The notes under the pieces were generated by a model. That model was not told the origin of the DNA, ran no database searches, and was given only the letters and a program-made list of their open reading frames with translations. 49,910 nucleotides of DNA from Lobosporangium transversale (Eukaryota > Mortierellomycota > Mortierellomycetes > Mortierellales > Mortierellaceae): NCBI RefSeq assembly GCF_002105155.1, contig NW_019029073.1:1-49910 (forward strand), in the 5' to 3' direction. Shown one piece after another: positions 1 to 12,075 of the stretch (positions within the stretch are counted from its first letter, which is position 1; each line of letters opens with the position of its first letter). The translations under genes were made by a program, and so were the position numbers.

Positions 1-594
1 TTGTCTGCCTGGAACAGAGGACCATGGCATGATTTGGATATGTGACATACTATGGCATACATGTTACATGTATATAGTTGTAGCCTATTATAGGCCTAGA
101 ACGAATAGGAGAAGGAAGAGAGGAGGAGAGGATCTAATTGCAGAGTGTACACGGCCAAAAGAAAACCCAAAGGCCGCACCAACCAGACAGACAGACAGAC
201 AAGAGCAAAGAGATTAAAGAGTAGACAATGATGAAGTACAAGTACAAGAAAAAAACAAAAATAAAGTTGAACTACGCAAACAAACCAAGAAGACATTAAA
301 GTATACGAGCTCTATTTTTTTTTCTTTCTTTCGCCCATTCCTCTTTTTTCCTCCCACGATCTCAAACAGAATAGCGCAGCATCTGATAAACTTGTCTTTT
401 TTCCTGACAATCTGATAAGGAGCCCTTCCCATTTCTACCCTTTCTCTACTGCTCTTTTTTTTTCTTTTTCTATTAAATACCTGCTTTCTTTCCTCTTCCT
501 CCTCCTTCTTCTTGCTATTCCTCTTGGCTTTATCCTCAGGAACCCTTTTCACTTCCTAGACACCTCTCTCTCTCTCTTAATCAACACCTCCACA
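1..594. other. Intergenic DNA and probable promoter / 5' leader of the FAD oxidoreductase
   Basis: No coding region is supported here. The + strand becomes strongly pyrimidine-rich from about 310 to 590, with CT runs just before the ATG at 595, as is common in fungal core promoters and 5' leaders. Short ORFs on both strands are low-complexity Lys/Arg/Glu or Ser/Phe strings and do not look like proteins. Confidence 0.5.
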
Positions 595-2167
595 ATGTCT
601 CAATCTGCCCCAAAGAAAAACGTTGTCATCATTGGTGGTTCTTGCGTAGGTAAAGACAATTCAAAACTCGTGTGTAAACCACTTTCTTTTTATTTTTTTC
701 CTTCTCAGGAATGACTTTAATGTCAAGTTTATATTGCTTACTTTCTTTCTTTTTCAATCTATTTGATTTTTTATTGTCCTACCCTGCTTAGCTATCGCTG
801 CCACAATGATCGCCAAAAAATCATTGCCTTCGACTCATCGGGTCATCATCATTGAGAAGCATTCACACTTCCATTACATGTTTGCTTTCCCACGTGCATG
901 TGTCATTTCAGGATGGGAGAATGAGCTCTTTGTGCCCTATACCAAATTCTTTGAGTCACCAGAGCAGGGTCAGGTCATCCAGGCTGTGGCCACAGGCATC
1001 TCAAAGACTCATGTTGAGCTCGACAGAGCTATCGAGGGATTTGGAACCAATATCGAGTATGACTACCTGATCTATGCAACGGGGGCCCGTCATCCTGAAC
1101 CAGGTAATCTCAATGATCATGATACGAAAAAAGGAGCCATTCAACGGATCAAGGACATGCAGGCAAAGATTCAGAAGGCGACAAAGATTTTATTGATCGG
1201 CGGCGGTGCAGTGGGACTGGAATTGGCGGTAGAAATTCGGGAACATTATCCAGAGAAGGAGGTGACCCTGGTCCATTCCCGAGACCGATACATGCCCTCG
1301 TACAAGTTAAAGATGCATGAGAAGACTGTGGAGATCCTGGACCAGTTTGGGGTGACTAGGATCATGAGCGACAGAGCCATCATTCCTGAAGGAGGATTCA
1401 AGGATGATTTCCAGATGATCAAGGTCGTTACAAAGAATGGCAAGGAAATCGAATGTGATCTTCAGGTAAACAAAAAAAAAGCTTTTTTTTTTTTTTTTAT
1501 TTTTCATTTTTCATTCTTCATTCATATTGTCACATTGTCATAAACAAACAAACGGGAGAGGACGGAAATAGTCTAACAGATTTTTTTTTTTTTTTTTTTT
1601 TTTAAAAAAAAGATCCTTTGCACTGGAATGACACCACAGAGTGACATGCTGGGCAAGTTGTCTCCATCCTCCATCAATCTGGCTAATAAGCTCATTAAAA
1701 CCAAGCCCACACTGCAGATCATTGACGATGAATTCCCCAATATCTATACTGCTGGTGATGTTGCTGACCTGGAGGATGTGAAGGTAAACAAACCGCTGGC
1801 AAAAAAAAAAAAAAAAACTTTATTATGCACTTATTTATTTTGTATTGTCTTTGCTTTTCATTTTTTTTTGCTTATTTAGACGGGAGGTGCAGCCTGGCGA
1901 CAGGGCGAGGTTTGTATGCGGAATATCTGCAAGATGATTGAGACTCCCAAGGTCCAGACCAAGGACCTGATTGTACATAAACCCATGGCCCCTCAGATTA
2001 TGCTGTACTATGGTCTTGCCAAGGGTGTGGCCCAACTCAAGATCTTTGTCCTCTTTGTCACTGCTTGGGACTTTTTGCTCAAACGATTCTTTAGCTATAA
2101 TATCCATGCAACACGCTCTTGGTCTTGGCTTGGAACAACTCTCTCGCCAGAAACTGCTGACGACTAA
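595..2167 (+). CDS. AIF/FSP1-like FAD-dependent NAD(P)H oxidoreductase, 4 exons
   Basis: Spliced gene with exons 595-649, 792-1465, 1613-1783 and 1880-2167. All introns are GT..AG and all joins are in phase, giving 395 aa. The N-terminus (KKNVVIIGGS, residues 8-17) is the first Rossmann strand and glycine loop for FAD. YATGARHPEP follows, then a second dinucleotide fold (ILLIGGGAVGLELA) that should bind NAD(P)H. Near the C-terminus IYTAGDVADL is the usual FAD-ribityl motif. This order and length match the AIF2/FSP1 (AMID) group of pyridine nucleotide-disulphide oxidoreductases, which reduce quinones or similar acceptors and are often membrane-associated. No mitochondrial presequence is obvious. 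Introns 2 and 3 carry long T or A runs directly before or after the splice sites. The family call is firm; substrate and location are inferred. Confidence 0.9.
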
Positions 2168-4123
2168 GGAAAAAAAAAAAAAAAAGCTTATTCTTCTATC
2201 TAATCAGTCATACATTCAATATAATACATCATATCATATTCATCCTTACTACTGGATCAAGCTAAAATACAAATATATACATATAATATCATCATTGGAA
2301 TAAAAAACCATTCGTCTATGTATAAATGTATATTTGTACCATGCAACGAAAAAATAAAAAAAAAAAAAAAAGCTACTTGGGGGCTTGTCAGTGCTAAAGA
2401 TGTTTGACAGAGGGAGTTAGTCCAGTCTATGGGATGACATATTTATGCTTAGAAGGGCAATAGCGATAGTATTATGCTAAAAAAAAGTTAAAAAAAATTT
2501 TTGTTTCTTATTTTTGCTATTCGATGAATGATGATGACAGATGAAGGAGTTCAGGGATTACGTTTTAAAAGATGGCTGAATTGCTTTTGCAATCGCTGCA
2601 AGGAGGGACAATCAGTACCCATGACTGTATTCTGTCCTATCAGACCAGCCATCGATAATATTATATATAAATAAACATCCATATTTCTGTATTTCTGTCT
2701 CCCCGTTGTTGCTACTGTTTCTTGTTGGTGTTGTGCCCCTGACAGTTGTTTGTTCAGTTCAGAACAGGACATGTTTGATCAATACTCAATACTATATACA
2801 TGTATATATACATGTACGTATATACCATGTTTAACATGGTTTTGAATGCATGTTCAATTGTTTGGTGTGTAGTTTGGTCAGGTGTTTGTTATTCATATGC
2901 TTGTGGTGCTTATACATTAATGTGTAAATATACACATAAATGGTCAACACAACAAACAAAGCGCCGCCCCTCTCGAAAAGATTTCAACCGAATGAGAATG
3001 AAAAGAAAGATCTTGACGCTGATTGGGCCAGTTAAGATTAATTTAATTTTATTTTTATTGTCTTGTGTAAACTGTTGAGTGGTTTTTTTTTTTTCTTTTT
3101 GTAGCGTATATAGCAAGTGTAGCCAGTGGCCACAAGTTGGCCGGTTTAAAAACTAAATGAATGTGAACTAACAAGAAGCAACCTTGAACTGACGAATGGA
3201 ATGAACAACGGTTCCACAGGTACGACACAGGCTTAGTCTGTAATGAATTAAAAAGTATAATGTAAGATGTACCAATCTCATTCTTATTAACAATTAGTCT
3301 TGAAACAATCAAAATCTTCTCGATCAATTTCATATTCATTATCCAAATGTATCTTTTGTTCTTGTCCTACCAAAAAAATGTTAGTTCTCTTTAGTATCAT
3401 TTTAATACATTTTAATACATTTTAATACATTTTAATACATTTTAATATATTGGGTACTTTTATCACTTATCATTTATCATTTTATCCTTTACCTTTAACC
3501 CTTTACCTTTTATATCCCATTTATATATTTTAATATCCCTTACTTGGCGCCCTTCAAACGCCTCAAACGCCTCAGGCACCAAAAAAAAAAAAAAAAAAAA
3601 CAATATTTTCTTTTTCAGTTGAACTTTTTCTTTTTTTTTTTTTTTTTGTTCTTCTTTTCTTTCTCACAATTATTCCACTTCCACATTCATCATCATCTTC
3701 ATCTCCTCCTCTTCCTTTCCTTTCCTTTCCCTTCCCTTCCTCCTTCTCCTTCTCATTCCTTCCTTCCTTCCTCCCATCTCATCAATCTTCACCCTTCCCC
3801 ACGTTCCCTCCGTCATTGAGGCGTACACTCACCAGCACCCTTTGCTGGAATCACTTCTTCACTAACCTCGCCCTTTTTTATCACTTTTTCATCTTTTTTC
3901 TTCTTATTCTAGTTACAAACGTAAGGGTTGTTTATTGCATCAATGGACATAGTCTCTTGTTCTGCAGACAGACATCATTCCTCTTCCCCAACTAACATGC
4001 ATTATTATGTGCCCATTTGAATGCATCCTAATTGATTTTTTTTTTTCTTTCATTATGCATGACTTTCAGGCTCAAAGCAAGTAGAGAGAATATCCTCTGT
4101 GACGACCCCTCCAATCACTTAAA
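2168..4123. other. Long intergenic region between oxidoreductase and chitin synthase
   Basis: No gene recognised. The first 200 bp are the probable 3' UTR of the oxidoreductase, with A-rich tracts and AATAAA-like signals near 2300-2360. The middle is AT-rich with a tandem decamer at 3401-3450. From about 3600 to 3900 the + strand is almost pure pyrimidine, followed by the chitin synthase leader. ORFs here, such as the Lys/Phe/His-rich one at 3544-3819, are low-complexity artefacts. Confidence 0.5.
3401..3450. repeat. Tandem decamer repeat, five copies
   Basis: The 10-bp unit TTTAATACAT is repeated head to tail four times, with a fifth copy changed to TTTAATATAT. It sits in AT-rich intergenic DNA. 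It looks like a simple slippage microsatellite. Confidence 0.9.
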
Positions 4124-7100
4124 ATGTCTCGATACAACAATAACCAATACCCGCCTCAAGGAGGCCCTCCTCCACATCAGCAGCCCTATTATGCTGGCCC
4201 GCCTCAACGGACTCCCACCAGTCATTCTGCTCATTCTGCTCGATCCCCAACAATGCCCCATATGAACGCAGGATACCCTCCACAACAACCCGTAGGATAT
4301 GGTGGTCCCCAAGGATATGGTGGTCCTGGAGGATATGGAAGCCCAGGAGGATACAACCATAATGTCTCTCATCAAGGCTATGAAATCGATGACAGCGATG
4401 CTGCAGGACTAATAAACAACCAAGGCCGTGCAGGTGGTCCTCCTCCTCCTCATCATCCAGGACAGACCGTACCACTTCCACGCACCGTCTCCAAACTGGA
4501 CAGAAACGCTACCATGAATCGCAGGGTAGGTTTGTTTGTAGAGCTGTTGTACTCTGGAAAAAAAAGGAAAAAGTCTCTCGGGAATGAGTTTTTTTTTTTT
4601 TTTTGTGCATGGACTTTCAAGATGGAAATCTCTCTTTTTTATCAATTGCCACATTGGGCACCTGGAAAAAAAAGCTGTCGGGAAAAATGAACTTTTTTTT
4701 TCTTGCAAGTGACTGTTCATTTAGAATACAGACACAGAATAAGCAAAAAAAAAAAAAAAAAAAAAAAATACAGGGCTCTTGTTTTTTGTACTATCGTACA
4801 ACATACCAATATACAACAAACAGCATACAGCATTCAACGTTCAACATGCAGCATACAGCATACAGATATACTTCTTATTATGTACTTCATGTCGAGTTCT
4901 GACCAAATATCGTTTCTTCCCCTTGTATTCTATATTATACAAATGTTTTTTTTTTAATAGTCGATTTGTCATGTACCTCTGACAGATGGAAACTTGGTTA
5001 TGGACTGTCCTGTACCAAGACAGTTGCTTCAGAATGCCCAGTTCAAGGGCGAACGTGAGTTTGAGTACATGCGTTACACCGCAGCCACCTGTGATCCCAA
5101 CGACTTCTTCAAGGAGCGCTATACCCTGCGACCCACCATCTACCGTCGCCAGACCGAGCTGTTCATTGTCATGACCATGTACAACGAAGACGATGAGCTC
5201 TTCATCAAGACAATGGGGTCCGTCATGAAGAATATCTCTCATCTTTGCACACGCGCAAAATCAAAGACTTGGGGCAAGGACGGTTGGAAAAAAGTCGTTG
5301 TCTGTGTTGTTGCTGATGGTCGTAAAAAGTGTCACCCCCGTGTCCTCAAAGTTTTAGCAGCCATGGGTGCCTACCAGGAAGGTATTGCCAAGGATACAGT
5401 CGCGGGCAAGCCCGTTACAGCACATATTTATGAATACACCACCCAGGTCATGGTGGATCAGGATCTCAAGGTCCGTTCAGCAGACTGTGGTATCGTCCCT
5501 GTCCAGATCCTCTTCTGTCTCAAGGAACAAAACAAGAAGAAGTTGAACTCCCATCGATGGTTCTTCAACGCATTCGCTCCCCAATTGAACCCCAATGTCT
5601 GTGTCCTTCTCGATGTCGGAACCAAACCCTCGGGCACGAGTATCTATCATCTCTGGAAGGCCTTTGACCGCGACTCCTCCATCGGAGGTGCCTGTGGTGA
5701 GATCTGTGCTGACCTCGGTCCCAACTGCGCCAATTTGCTCAACCCTTTGGTCGCTTCACAAAACTTTGAGTACAAGATGTCCAACATTCTCGATAAACCA
5801 CTCGAGTCCGTCTTTGGTTACATTTCAGTCTTGCCCGGAGCCTTCTCAGCCTACCGCTACAAGGCCCTGAAGGATTCATCACCCGGTGTCGGTCCCTTGT
5901 CATCCTACTTTAAGGGAGAGACGCTCCATACCTCAGGAGAGGCTGGTATTTTCGAATCCAACATGTACTTGGCTGAGGACCGTATCCTGTGTTTCGAATT
6001 GGTCGCCAAGAAGAACGAGGCTTGGTTGCTCAAGTACGTCAAATCGGCCAAGGCCGAGACTGATGTCCCCGACAGCATTGGAGAATTCATTTCCCAACGT
6101 CGTCGTTGGTTGAACGGATCCTTCTTTGCTGCCTTCTACTCCCTTGCTCACTTCACCCGTGTCCTCACGTCCGGACAAGGATTCTTCCGAAAGATCTTTT
6201 TGATGATCGAGTTTGTGTATAATGCAGTCAACTTGATCTTCAACTGGTTCTCTCTCGCCAATTTCTACCTCACCTTCTACTTCTTGACCTTCGCTGCTGC
6301 CAACAACGCCAACAAGGACTTCTCACCCTTTGGTGATCGTGGAGAGACAGCTTTCAGTGTGTTGCGAAACATGTATCTTGCTGCTATCATCACTGTCTTT
6401 ATCTGCTCTATGGGAAATCGACCTCAAGGATCTCGCATCATCTACATTCTCGCCATCCTCTTGTTTGCTTTCATCATGGGTTCCATGCTCTATCTTGCCG
6501 CTGCCACAGTTTACTTGGTCGTCAGTCCTGTCTGGGGTAATTACACTCAGATGATTACACTCCTCAAAGTGGATGGACCCTTCCGTGACATTGTGATCTC
6601 TTTGATGTCGACCTATGGCTTGTACATTATCTCGTCTCTGATGCACTTTGAACCCTGGCACATGCTCACTTCCTTCATCCCTTACATCTTCCTCCTCCCT
6701 GCCTATGTCAACATCTTGATGGTCTATGCCTTCTGTAATACACATGATGTTTCCTGGGGTACCAAGGGTGATAACAAGGCACCAGAACTCGGTGGAGCCA
6801 CTGTGGTCTCGAAGGATGGAAAGGAAGTCATCAAGTTGGAGAAGCCTACAAACAGGGATGATATTGATGCGATCTATCAATTGAACATGCAGGAACTGGC
6901 GGTCCGACCCGATCATGTGAAGGAAAAGCGAGACAAGAAGACAAAGCAAGAGGATTATTACAAGATGTTCAGAACGCGTTTGGTCTTGACCTGGATGTTC
7001 TCCAATGCAGTGTTGATTATTGCCATGACCAACAGTTTCAACTATCGACGCGATTCAGCTCCAGATGTGGAGGCCCCCATCAGCAAAGAGGAGATGTTCA

Positions 7101-7201
7101 ACCCTTACCTGTCCATGATCTTTTGGAGTGTTGCAGCCCTCAGCGCATTCCGTTTCATTGGCACGAGTTTGTACCTCATTTTGCGTGCTCTCTTCGGTTA
7201 A
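4124..7201 (+). CDS. CHS: Chitin synthase, division 1 (class I-III type), 2 exons
   Basis: Membrane glycosyltransferase (GT2) that polymerises N-acetylglucosamine from UDP-GlcNAc into chitin for the cell wall. The proposed exons, 4124-4529 and 4986-7201, give 873 aa. Exon 1 encodes a Pro/Gly/Gln/Tyr-rich disordered tail typical of fungal class I-III enzymes. Exon 2 starts with [10 protein letters not shown], the usual start of the CHS-N domain. It then carries [10 protein letters not shown], the DVGTKPS donor-binding segment, the [10 protein letters not shown] acid, and the QRRRWLNGS motif that defines processive chitin synthases. About seven hydrophobic segments follow. The acceptor at 4984-4985 is clear. 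The donor was chosen (GTTTGT at 4530) because it is the only nearby one that keeps frame with exon 2; GTAGGT at 4526 does not. A short extra exon cannot be excluded. Confidence 0.95.
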
Positions 7202-8499
7202 AGAAAAAAGAGTCATCTTTTTTTATCTGTATGTCCTACGCCCATTTTCTTTATACATATAAATTTAAATAAACCTTGTGCATTTGTAACTAGAAACTAT
7301 GAATTTATTGAAAATGGAGTGGAAAGACAATATATAATATGTAATAAATAATTAATAATGTTTTATTGATATTTCTTCATCTCCACACATCTATACACTT
7401 TACCTGCTGTTAATTATAGCCTCAAAGTCTTGTACACGTAGTACATGTACAAATAATAATAATAAAAAAAAAAGACGTTACGCCCGTTTGGTTTAAGACT
7501 CATCTACACTATGTGGTTCCAATTATTAATATTATTATTACTTTCGGAATATGGCGCGATTAACCACCATCTTTTCAAAGATCATGGGTCCTGTACCGTA
7601 TACGACGTTAAAAAACAAAACAAAACAAAACAAAGAAAACAAAATCCCATTCCATTCTTTCATTTTCTCTCTTTCCCCCTACCCCCAGTCATTTTTCCTT
7701 GAAGGGGTGTAATAAAGAGTCTGAAAGTTGTTTCTTTTTTAAGAAAAAATAAAAAAAAAAAAAAAAAAAAAACTTTTAATATGTCCTGTTTTTCAGTTCT
7801 TGAGTTCCTTTCCTCTAAAATAAGGAAAAGGATAGAAAAGGAGTTGAGATCACGTTAAAAGGTTTAGTTATCAACAAGCCCTAGAAATATGAATTGGGTC
7901 CCAACAGGAGAATAAATAAAAGAAGCCACATATATCGCATGACTAACGAGGTGGGTGTGTACGTATTTGGATATGTACTGTACATGTACATCCCCGAGTC
8001 ATCATTGACCATGTAAATTTACTTTCAATGTAGGTACCTACCAGTGTTGATGAAAGCGTTCATTATTCTACTTCTTTAGCTGGTTCAATTAGGAACAAAA
8101 TTGAATCACCGTAGAGGTGCCCTTGCTGAAGATTTACTTCTGAAAGGGATTTCTTCAGCTGATCCTGATTCGAATCAATCACCGGGAAATTGAATTAATG
8201 ACGCTCCACATTACTGATGAATGTTGCTTCTATTTCTTTGGGATTTTTCATTGACACAGACCTTTTTATTATTTTTTTTTCTCCCTCCCTTTTTTCCTGC
8301 GTGGCGATTCTGACGGCGTTATCTTATTCTTCTTAATTTTATATTCATTTGAATAAAGATTAATTAAAGTATCTCTAAGTCGATTATGAGTTTAACGACT
8401 TCATCCATCAGTATATTTTTTTTTTAACTGCAATGTTGTGTGAGATTCTGACAGAATGAATGGGGCTTGCTGTAGTATTGGATTTGTCATGTTGTTGTT
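7202..8499. other. Intergenic region downstream of chitin synthase
   Basis: The first ~150 bp form the likely 3' UTR, with AATAAA-like signals at about 7265 and 7340. The rest is AT-rich with poly-A near 7750-7770 and self-complementary GTACATGTAC-type stretches near 7436-7450 and 7977-7990. No ORF resembles a protein. Confidence 0.45.
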
Positions 8500-9594
8500 G
8501 ATAACAAGTGGAAGATAGCAGCAGCGAATGCGATGACAATCTTAGTCCGATCAGGCGAATCATTCATCGGAGCAGACTTGCGAGGCATCCAGATTCCAGG
8601 AGCCGATGTCAGCCATGGTATTTTTGAGTATGCTCAGCTCCAAGGAGCAGATCTGAGGAAGGTCAACTTACGGAAATGTTGGCTTCGTTCAGCAAACCTG
8701 AGTGGAGTAAAGATGACAGGAGTACAGTTTGGAGAGTGCCCATTCCTCGGAACCAATGGTGAGGCATATAGAGGGTCATATTCTCCTGATGGCAAGACAC
8801 TCGCTGCAGTTATTGGGGATGAATCTAATAACTATTCAATCATCATGTATGACACATCGACATGGGAGAAACTCTTGGTTTTAGAAGACAATGTAACTGG
8901 CGACAGACTTCTATACTCACCGGACAGCAGGCATATCGCCTCTTGGGGCAATGATCAAGCGGCAGTTCTAATTTGGGATGCAGCCTCAGGTGTATTGGTT
9001 CACAGATCGATGGGTCATACAAGCTCTGTCAGCTGTGTAGCGTACTCGCCAAGCAGGAACGACTTTGTCTCAGCTAGCGAGGATGGTTCAGTGCGAGTGT
9101 GGGACACCCAAACAGGCATTCTCAAATTTATGTTAGAGGGCCATGCTGGTTCCTTGAGTAGTGTGGCATATTCATCTGATGGAAAGCAGATTGCAACTGG
9201 CGGTGAAGACAAGATATTGCGGCTGTGGGATGCGACGTCAAGGCAACAGTTGGTGCTATTGGTTCATCATACGGATAGGATTGAGCAAATTGAGTATTCA
9301 CCTAACGGCCAAGAAATCATAACTCGTTGTTACGAAGACAGTTACCTGCATGTGTGGGATTTTGAATCTGGTCAAAAGAAGTTTAGTTTGGAGCATAACA
9401 ATTATGTTAAAGGCGTACAGTATTCACCTGATGGGAAGTTCGCTGCTTCGTTCTACTGGAATGCGATATATCAATGGGATATGCAAACAGTAGGTATTTT
9501 GGATTCGTTTTTGATTGCTCTTTTGATCTTTTTGTGGTACGTTTCGTTGATCTTTTTTTTTTTTTTTTTTTTTTTTTTCCAATGCGCCCTTTGA
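8500..9594 (+). pseudogene. Truncated copy of a pentapeptide/WD40 STAND receptor gene
   Basis: From 8500 to 9490 this is a diverged copy of 41734-40752 of the large minus-strand STAND gene in the same window. It has the pentapeptide A(D/N)L repeats (GADLRGIQIP, GADLRKVNLR) followed by about six WD40 blades with YSPDG and WD dipeptides. It begins abruptly inside the parent's helical linker (NKWKIAAANA), so the N-terminal sensor and the NACHT ATPase are missing. At 9490 similarity ends after WDMQT. The frame then runs 34 codons into unrelated sequence, a hydrophobic stretch ending in a Phe run coded by a long poly-T tract (about 9552-9578). The frame is open for 353 codons without a stop, so either the truncation is recent or a short protein is still made. 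The listed start ATG (8533) is not homologous to a real start. Confidence 0.8.
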
Positions 9595-9599
9595 GTTCG

Positions 9600-10260
9600 C
9601 CTTGAGACGGCTCTTCGATTGTTTGAGGCGGTTGCTTGGGATGGTTTTTCAGAGTGGTTCTTCAGGTGCGACCCTTAGGTTTGGTCCATCGGAGTGGATC
9701 TTTGGCCTTCTTTGGAATAAACTTGAAAATGGTTTGAGACCAAAGGGTGCTTTCTTGAACTTGTTGTTTATCATTGTGCATGAATGCAGTCAGTGCTTGA
9801 TCCTTCTCATGGAGGTCTCTAGTGATGTAGGGGATCTTCCTCAGGCTTTGGCACTCTAACTGAGGATTCCTCTGATTGATCGAGCCCTCTCAGTTCCTGT
9901 ATAGCAGGTCCATACCGATGATCAGCGCATATTTTTGTTCAATGACTTCGCATATAGCAGATACAATATAGCTGCCACGGAGCCACGGGCTATGTCCACA
10001 TGTTCAGTCTCTTCTATTCTAAAAATGGTGGATCCAATTCGATGTAGCCAGAGGCCGCGTAAACCTTTATGTCATTCTGGTCCACATCATCTTTTTTCTC
10101 TACTGTACTGATTACTCCATCTTCGTTCTCTTTCTTTACAGACTCATGCTTTCGGCGATATTATTCGATGGATCCATTTGTACGTTTATGTCTATTTCAT
10201 CATCATCATCTGACGTCCAACTGCTTCTGTTTGTCGCATGAGGTTGAAGGTACGAGTAAT
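9600..10260 (-). pseudogene. Degenerate retropepsin-like (LTR retrotransposon) remnant
   Basis: Read on the minus strand, the segment gives pieces of coding-like sequence in changing frames. One piece holds ALIIGMDLLYRN (about 9890-9935), which resembles the 'LILGMDWL' C-terminal motif of Ty3/Gypsy-type aspartic proteases. Just upstream in another frame is RGSVAAILYLLYAKSLN, which has the look of the region after the catalytic DTG, although no DTG is preserved. Acidic linker-like sequence (VEKKDDVDQNDIKVY) lies further 5'. Stops and frame changes separate the pieces, so nothing functional is expected. The call rests on two short motifs and could be wrong. Confidence 0.35.
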
Positions 10261-11187
10261 ATGTAGTAAGAATATGTGGGAATAAAATGAAAGATCCAAA
10301 CATGTCAACCCACCTGACTACAGAGCAATATGAAGCGAAATATCATTTGTACAAGTTGTACAAGCGAATAAAATTCATGTAGTTAGACAAACTTGTGTTC
10401 GATATGCAAGGTGAGTAGAGTGTCAAGTCTTTCTCCCTCATGATAAAGGTAGGTCAGAAGTGGCGATCTCCCTCAAATGAAAGTATAGCGCAAGAATCAT
10501 GGATAAAGAAACATGGTATGAATTATTAAACCACACTTTCGTCCTAGTAAGACTTCCTTTGTCGTCTTCGCAATCCATAAAGTCTTGATCCTCGCGGAGA
10601 AATCCACATGTTCCATTCTTATTCTTTAGCCTTTCTATTTATCTATTTGTTTATTTGCTATGAGTCTACCCATCAATTATCACAACATTCGTCTACAACA
10701 AAAGGTTTGTCTTTGGGTTCATATCTCTTAAAGATCTTGGGATGCCGACACGTTAACTTGATACAGAGTCAACATTCACATTCATTCTTCTCATGTTATT
10801 CTGGTTACCGTCTGGATCACCCATCCTCGCGTTTCTCAGCTGTTGTATCTCTATCCAACGGTGAGATCGGACGAGCTAATATCCTCATTCACTCACTCAC
10901 TCATTCACTTGTGCCTGTTTTAGCAGCTGACTGATGAAAAGCAATGGTTGTCTGAGCGGTGGTGATCCTACTCTTACTCAGCTATAACATCATCTAAAGA
11001 TGGAAAACGGGGAAATGGTTAGTGAACTGAAAGTCAAAGCATAACCGTACAACTTCCTTGATGCTGTTAATCCACACAAACGGTGAATATAACCGCAGTT
11101 TAGAGTAGACTCATGTTCACCATAGCCATATTCCCTTAATAAAAGAGAGACGGCATCGATTGCAGCGCCACCAAAAGTCAAAAAAGA
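10261..11187. other. Non-coding or degraded region including repeat block A
   Basis: No convincing gene. The interval 10773-10885 is a diverged copy of 47768-47865, in the same orientation, described separately as a repeat. A short TCAC-rich stretch lies at about 10890-10910. Confidence 0.4.
10773..10885 (+). repeat. Repeat block A, copy 1 (matches 47768-47865)
   Basis: Shares interrupted runs such as CATTCATTCTTCTC, GGATCACC and TCAGCTGTTG with the 47.8-kb copy, in the same order and orientation. Identity is partial, by eye. No coding potential is conserved between the copies. Confidence 0.55.
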
Positions 11188-11424
11188 CTAATGGCGAGGT
11201 AATTGTAAAGGTAAAGGAATAGCAGCCTTGGCCTTACGTACCCAGGGAGCAACCAACTGCAGCAGCCCGAATCCGACCAACTGAAGCATATGGATCCCGG
11301 CTATTATTCCAACGAGAAGTGAACTCCAGGGTTTACCCTTGAGAAGGATCCCTGCTCGCATCCTTTCTCCCCCTCGAAATCCGTACAAACACGCCATACT
11401 TTGGTTCTTAACAGCCACCACCAT
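11188..11424 (-). CDS. Small hydrophobic ORF within repeat block B, unknown function
   Basis: A 78-aa ORF with a basic, Gly-rich N-terminal half (FRGGERMRAG) and one hydrophobic segment around residues 36-60 (LLVGIIAGIHMLQLVG), then a short basic tail. It resembles a single-pass membrane peptide but matches no family I recognise. A diverged copy of the same DNA lies at about 47937-48160 in the opposite relative orientation, where the frame is interrupted by stops. The ORF could therefore be a fragment of a mobile or repeated sequence rather than a gene. No intron or promoter evidence supports it. Confidence 0.3.
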   Translation of the reverse strand: MVVAVKNQSMACLYGFRGGERMRAGILLKGKPWSSLLVGIIAGIHMLQLVGFGLLQLVAPWVRKAKAAIPLPLQLPRH

Positions 11425-12044
11425 CTCCCCTTACCTTGTAAACTGAAATGCCTTGAGGTTGAGGATGGAGTCGAATTGCGCGCAATGCAGGTGATCTAGT
11501 TGAAATTCATTTGTGAGTTGACATTTGTTAAGAAAAGGACATTTGAAAAATCCAAAAAGCGTGTGGGAATTTTTTTTTTTTTTTTTTGATGGTGCAAAGG
11601 TCACATGATGAACAGAGTGAACCTTTTTTCAACAGTCCTACAGCCGCCTGAAAAGTTATTGAACAACGTGGGCAAACACCTCATATGCAACGTACATAAG
11701 GACTCTAACAGCCAGCACAAAACCTTGCGCTCTTTGTTAAAGAGGTTGGCGCGGTTACTTAATGGTGTTTTTACAGCGCATTATGTGAGGGAAAGCCGAA
11801 AAGAAAGAGATCGCGGATGGTTGCTTATTTGCGCTATCTCAATAACTTCCTTTAGTTGGATATATAAGTTGGCACTTGTGAAGTGTTTTCCACACCGCAT
11901 AAACTGCCGAAAGAGGAAATAGAGTACGGTCGTAAGCGCATCGGGCAGGTTGAGATGCCCATCGATATTCAGTGGTAAGTGAACAATTTTGATAACATAT
12001 TCAGTGGTTCCCATATTGGTTGTTGTTCTTATATGTTCCTATCG

Positions 12045-12073
<29 letters not shown>
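11425..12073. other. Gap upstream of the Rsm22-like gene
   Basis: No gene recognised. A T run lies at about 11570-11588 and a run of about 28 A at 12043-12071, immediately before the first recognisable codons of the Rsm22-like sequence. The poly-A may be an insertion scar or part of an intron. Confidence 0.4.

Positions 12074-12075
<2 letters not shown>

Noticed and set aside
214-552. 112-codon minus-strand ORF rich in Lys, Arg and Glu
   Set aside because: It is the complement of the pyrimidine-rich leader before the oxidoreductase; low complexity and no domain.
3544-3819. 91-codon + ORF with Lys, Phe and His runs
   Set aside because: It is translated homopolymer and CT-rich DNA in the chitin synthase promoter region.
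6323-6949. 208-codon minus-strand ORF inside the chitin synthase gene
   Set aside because: Antisense shadow of a strongly conserved coding exon; no domain and His/Asp-rich composition from reversed codons.
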